64,000 bases of DNA from Macquaria australasica (taxonomy: Eukaryota > Chordata > Actinopteri > Centrarchiformes > Percichthyidae), in NCBI GenBank assembly GCA_005408345.1, contig SEMN01000094.1, positions 1,195,501 to 1,259,500 of the forward strand. Reading direction: 5' to 3'. Below the pieces are notes generated by a model. That model saw nothing but the letters and a program-made list of their open reading frames with translations. It was not told the DNA's origin and did not search any database. Each line of letters opens with the position of its first letter. The stretch's first letter is position 1. Made by a program: the position numbers and the translations under genes. Shown piece by piece: positions 41,101 to 47,100 of the stretch.

Positions 41101-44100
41101 CACTCCTTCACTTTTTTAATTCCTCCTATCTATTTCTTTTTCTTTCCTCTCCTTCTCCTCTCCCTTCGTTCACCCTCTCCCATATTTTAATCTCACCCCT
41201 CATATTTTCTACCACCCATCATCCCTCGTTTATCTATACTTACCTCATTTACTCTTTACCCCTCCTTTCCCCTTCTTCCCTTCCTCTCCTCTCCTCTCCA
41301 CTCCCTCATTAGGACCATGATAAGACCCAAGAAGAGGTTCTGAAACACCAAGCTAGCATTAGCCAGCTAAAACGCTCCTTTATGGAGGCGCCACCTCCCT
41401 CTCCTCCTCAGCCCAACCAGTGGGAGAAACGTCTCACCTCCTCTCCCGCCACAACGATACGCGTTCAACAGCAACAAGTGGTACGTCTGTCTGGATGTTT
41501 CTGTGTCAGCTATTTGGGGGATAAATGCCCTCTTTGCAGATAATTGCGGTGCTCCGTAACTGTTTTACACAATTCGCTGCAAAGAGACAGCAATATGGTT
41601 TTGGTAGCAAAGAGTACACCTGCCATCACGTGTGTGTGTGCACCTGATTTAAAACTCATAATCCTCTCCTCTCCTCTCTCACTCTTAAGTGGGCATTTTC
41701 ATGTGATGCTTTTGCCACGGTGGGGTTTTCATGACCTGTTGTTTAGAGCTCACTCATCACTTGGTGGACTAAGATTTTTCTTCTTCTTCTTTAGCAGTTC
41801 TTCCTATAAACCTAACTGTCTCTGTTGCACTGCTCCAATTCTTTATCCCTTTTCAGCTGGACTCATCACATTTTACATCACTTCCATCTCCCTGCAGTAC
41901 AAGGATTTCATTCTGTTCTGTCTACAATGCGATGTTTTGTGGGTTTCTGATCGTCTTAACAAATCTCTTTCATTCTGTGGAAGTGGAGATGAAAAGTATG
42001 GCTGTTTATTCCATTTGTGCTATGCTTCCTCTGTATGTGTGTGTTTTTATGTCTTATGTTAATGCTGTGCTTTGTGCTCGGCTGGATTTCTTTTCTCTCT
42101 GTCTTCTCTCAAGTGTTCCCATCTTTTCTGTACTTCTCTGCGTTCTGTGTGTTTGTGTGTCGCTGTAGAGCCTTGAAGAGGAGATAGCTTCTGTACTTTT
42201 CAGTAGACTCTCTGGTGCTGGCTTTTGTTTGGCTGCCGCGTCCGCCTGCAGTGTCCCCGAACCGACGCTAGATGCTGTTACAACCACATGCTCCTCTACT
42301 TCTACTGCTTCCACTGCTGCCTGCGGTCCTGCAGCACCGCATGGGCTTCCTATTTCCCCAACTGCTACACTCTCTGCAACGGAGGTGCTGCTGCTACTAC
42401 TGAACATTTAGGAGTCAGTTTACTTTCAGTTCAGTCCAATTTGCATCTGCCTATTTATTGGTTAACCAGTGATCTGCCCATTTTTGCACTGACAGAATAT
42501 AGAAAACTTTCTGTGGAGAGTTTTCTCCATAAGTGGATCACCTTGAAAGTAAACTTACATCCTGTAATGCCTCAGTTAATTAAAGATGCTTGCTAGATAT
42601 GTTCACAAAGTACATTAAAGCCATGCGAGCTGTCCATAATGCCTGCTGTGGATGCTGGATGAATGCTAGTAATCTTTGTTTTGTATCAGGGGCCATTCAT
42701 CCTGAATGACGGGCATGGTACATTTAATCTACAAACAACTAACAGCTGTGTGAATGCCAGGACATCATCTGTTTGTTTTGTGGTGGTAATTATGTGTGTA
42801 GATTAAATGCAAATGTGACAATCTGCTCTTTACCAGCTCCTGTAGGAAAAAAGCAGCAAGTATTGAAGCGGCAGTTTGCATCACGCTTAAAAAAAGACCA
42901 AGGAAAGCCATAATGTGTTGAATTGTTAGCTTTTAAAATGGCACACAAGAAGTTTTAAAGTCTGGGCTTTGAACTAAATTCATTATGGTATGCCATGTTT
43001 TCTGTGGTCATCAACATCTCAAAGAAACTGCTGACTTCAATGCCATGTTTCTTTTGTCTTTTTATTGTAGCAAAGATGAGCTTCTGTGTTCATTGATGGG
43101 ATGTTTCTTTTAATCCATCTCCCTGTGGATCTTTTTTATTTCCTGTTCTTCTTTCAACTCTTTTATGCCATCTCTTTTACTGCCTGCTGCAAAGTACCTC
43201 ATACTGTATGGAAATGAACTTGATTGTGCATGAAAGACAGTCCACCAGGGACAGAGAGGGAGAATCAGAGAGGCAGGGGGAAAAAAAGAGTAAAAAAGTA
43301 ACAAATTCAACCCTTTCCCCCTGTGCTGTGGTAACAAGCATCACAATATCGCTAATGTGCTGCTGATGATGATGTCGCTACTGGTGTGTGATTGATGATT
43401 GTCATGGTAACTTCTCTGTCACGCAGGAGAGTGTGCCACAAACGGAAGCTGATGCCGCTGATAACGCGATCTCTGATACCAAAGAACCTGAAAAGGTGCT
43501 CCTAACTTTCTTCTACAAATCCATCCAGCCTTCCATTCGTGAAGCTTTTCATCCATCGTTTCCTTCATACCTCCAGCTTCAAACTTCGTGTTCTTTGACT
43601 CTTCATTGTCTTCCTCGTTGTTCCTCTCACTTTCTGACATCTTTGTGCCTCTTTGTCCACAGTTGAACATCTTCATCTCTCTTTATTCCTAATTTTTGTT
43701 GTATTATTTTCATTTAAGGTAGTTTGATTTTTTTTAAATTTATGTTCAATGATCATGTTATGCTTTTTTTTTTTGTCCCCATGCGTTTGTTGTGTATGTG
43801 TGTGCACCTCATTGTGTGTGTCTGTGCACTATGTGTACATGCGTGCGTGTGTATGTGCGTGCGTGTGTGTAGACAACCGAAGTTGAAATTGAAGAAACCG
43901 TTGTCGTCCAAGAGGTTTCCAAAGCACCCAAACCCGGACTTGTCACGGTTACAATCAGCCCCCCCGCTGGCTCACCGGCAGGGCAGGAAACAAGAGAGCA
44001 GGAAGTGAAAGTCCAAGAGGAAGTAATGGTAGCAGAGGAGGCGAAAGCGGCAAAGCAGGAGAGCATTTCATCTGAGAGCGAGAGCGAAGACGAAGCGGAG

Positions 44101-47100
44101 TACCATCCAAATGTCTCCGTGTCCATCTCTCATACACAAATACCAGAGGAGAAGGAAGAGGAGGAAGAGCAGGAGAAGAAAGAGGAGGATAAGGCGGTGG
44201 AGCAGGATGCGTCGGCTCCAGATGCTCCTTCCCTTCCAGCTGAACTCAGCCAGCCTGTAGAGGCGACCGGAGAGGGAGAGGAGTCCGGGAAAGAGGACTC
44301 AGAGGTAGAGAAGAATAATAATAATGCAGAGGAGGAGAAAGAAGGTGAGAGGGAGACAGAGGAAAGCACAGATGAGCCAATGGTGACACCTGATGAAGCT
44401 CCTAATGGTCTCCCCCTGCCTGAGGAGAGCGTGACCGTGACGGACGCCCCTGCAGAGGAAGAGGAAGAGCCTAAAATGAACGGAGAAGCCTCTCTGGTTG
44501 AAGCAGAACCACGGCCACAGGTTATTTGTTGCTCTGAGGTAAAGTCTTCACTGGGCCGACCGCGGAGCTTCCCTGGGCTTTGATCTCTCCCACCAACTGT
44601 AGAAACACCCACTCTTTTTTTCCTTCCTGCTTACCACCGTGCCGGTTTCCTTCCTGCTTGCGTGAATATTTAAGCCCCATGTACATCCTCACACTCATGT
44701 TTGTCCTGTGAAAACTCTTTAAAGCCTAAAATGAAAGTTAAAACAGACAGAAGAGTCCTTTAACGATCCATTAAGTGTGTTGGTGTGAAGTTACCATCCC
44801 ATACATAATAAATTTGATTTTCACCATATTCATATATTTTAATTTCTGTCTTTTATACTATCATCATACTTCATACCATTATCAACACGCCTAGTTCACT
44901 GCTGCCCCACGTAGTGTGGTGTGTTGCTGTTACTGCCTCCGACTCAGTATTTTTAGTGTCGTGAAGTAAATGGGGCCTAAGTGGGAAATGCATGATGCTT
45001 TTAGGTGTATGTTTGCTTTTTGCTCCGCATGCCGTATTTCACCTTTTGGTGTGTGTGTGCGTTTGTGTGTCCTCCGTGTGTTTGGCAGTGATGCTTCTCT
45101 TTCTCTTAGCGTTTAATTGGCTCGGCACGGTCGCCATGGTGACGGTATTGTGGAAATCATCATTGCCAACCACTTTGGGGAAAAATTGCCACCTGCACAT
45201 CTGAATGTCACCTTTGCATGCTTGTTTACATATCAATTGTTTGCCAGTCGTCCGAGTGCTGCTTGTCTTATTGGCTCGTGTCTTGTGCATGTTCGTGTGT
45301 CGTACTTTTGAGTTGCACGTTGACACCAAAGATGTGTTTGTAGTCGCGCTGCTGTTGTAGCTGTTGCTTGTACATTGCTGAAAGTAGTCGTTGTCATGTT
45401 GTGCATTTGATGCTGACTCGCATGAGGTTTGGAAACTCAAGATTTGTTTGTTTGTTTTTTTGCATGAATTTTGCTGCATTCACTTGCATATATTGTGTTT
45501 ATACATCTACAACTACTGCTATGTTTACGAGTGTGTGAGCGGAACAACTGAATCACTTCCCTTTCAATACAATACTTTCTAACTTTATTGGAATCTGCAG
45601 TTAATCTGATAATAATTAAACACATTTACATTCACATTTTTTCTGATAGTTAAACGAAAAAAAAAAAACTGATTGACTTGGAAGTGAATTTCCAAAGCTA
45701 GTGCATAGATACCAACGTGTTTCTTGATGTTTCCCTAACTGTCTCAGGTTTAATGTATTAACCCTCTTTCCTCCCCCCCTCACTTCTCTCTCTCCTCCCT
45801 CCCCAGCCACCTGTGGTAAAGACAGAAATGGTGACTATATCAGACACGTTTGCAGCCCAGAAAACTGAGATAGCTACAAAAGAAGTGCCCATCGTACATA
45901 CGGAAACCAAGACCATCACATATGAAGCCGCACAGGTGCACATTTAAGAAACACTGGGAGCTTTTCTTTCTTTTTTTCCCCCTTCCATTCATATTGTATT
46001 TGTGTGAAACATTTAGATTTTAGCATTATTCCAAGGCTTATTATTAGTGTTAATGTTTTGTGTGAGAGCATGTTCCAAAAAGCTTCCTTTCTAGCAACAG
46101 TGCATGCTGCCGTGAGTCCTTCCTCCTCAGAGAAATCATGTTTTTAGAAGACAAAAGAGTTTATTTAGATCATCAAACATCTAACGGGGGATCTTCTAGT
46201 GGTAATGCACAGTTAATGATCTCTTTTTGTCTCCTCTGTTATCAGTTGGATGGTAATGGCGACGGCGAGCCTGGAGTGTTGATGACGGCTCAGACAATCA
46301 CCTCTGAATCTCTGTGTACTACTACAACCACGCACATTACCAAGGTACAAACACACACATCCTCTTAATGCTTAATGACATTACATTATGACGGCTCAGA
46401 CAATCCCTAGTGCATACAGGGATGCACTAGGGATTGTGCATCTCTGTATGCACTACAGTACCCAGTATCATGGTACCCTACAGTATTTGTACTTTGTGTT
46501 TGGTGTCCAAGTTCACGTGTTGAGCAGAGCTGCACTTGTTTGTGTTTTCTCTCTTCATGTTTCTTTCTAAACTGCTTTGACACATTGGACTGTCATGACG
46601 ATGCCATCCACTCAACCGTATCCCACCAGCACCCAGGAGGGCCTTGATGGTTCATAATGACCCCATTGTAAACAGGCACCAAAGCATCGTTGTTGTATGT
46701 TTCATTGCAGACGTTAAAGGGCGGCCTATCAGAGACGAGGATTGAGAAACGCATCGTCATTACTGGCGACTGTGACATCGACCACGACGAGGTCAGTTTT
46801 CCAGTCACGCCGCTTTATCCCCACACTTTATTATATGTTTCAGCAGCGTGGCTGATGGGTCGCTTTATTCTGACCAGATGTAGGTGGTGTGAAAGGCTCT
46901 CCAAGTATCATTTTGCAGGTGTACAAGTCCAATTTTTGCACCTTTCTACTTTTTTTTGTTTTTGTTTTTTCGAAATTGAAGAACATTGTCAGGGAAATGA
47001 TGAATATTCAGCCCCAGTTGACTTCAGTTTAGCTAACAGAGGTTTTTACTGGTTGCTTGGACATGTCTATTATGTTGCTTGCAGTCTGAATGCACAATTT

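Noticed and set aside
40915..41190. 91-codon open frame rich in Pro, Leu, Ser, Phe
   Set aside because: It is the translation of the pyrimidine tract preceding the 41313 exon, where stop codons are rare for compositional reasons.
43496..43663. Read-through of the 69-nt exon into a further 56 codons
   Set aside because: A donor (AAG|GTGCTC) ends the exon where the acidic linker composition stops. The extension is a Leu/Ser/Phe-rich intronic reading. A retained form with an early stop cannot be fully excluded.
44130..44612. 160-codon open frame on the - strand
   Set aside because: Exact antisense shadow of the Glu-rich 666-nt epb41l2 exon (GAG/GAA read as Ser/Leu/Phe).
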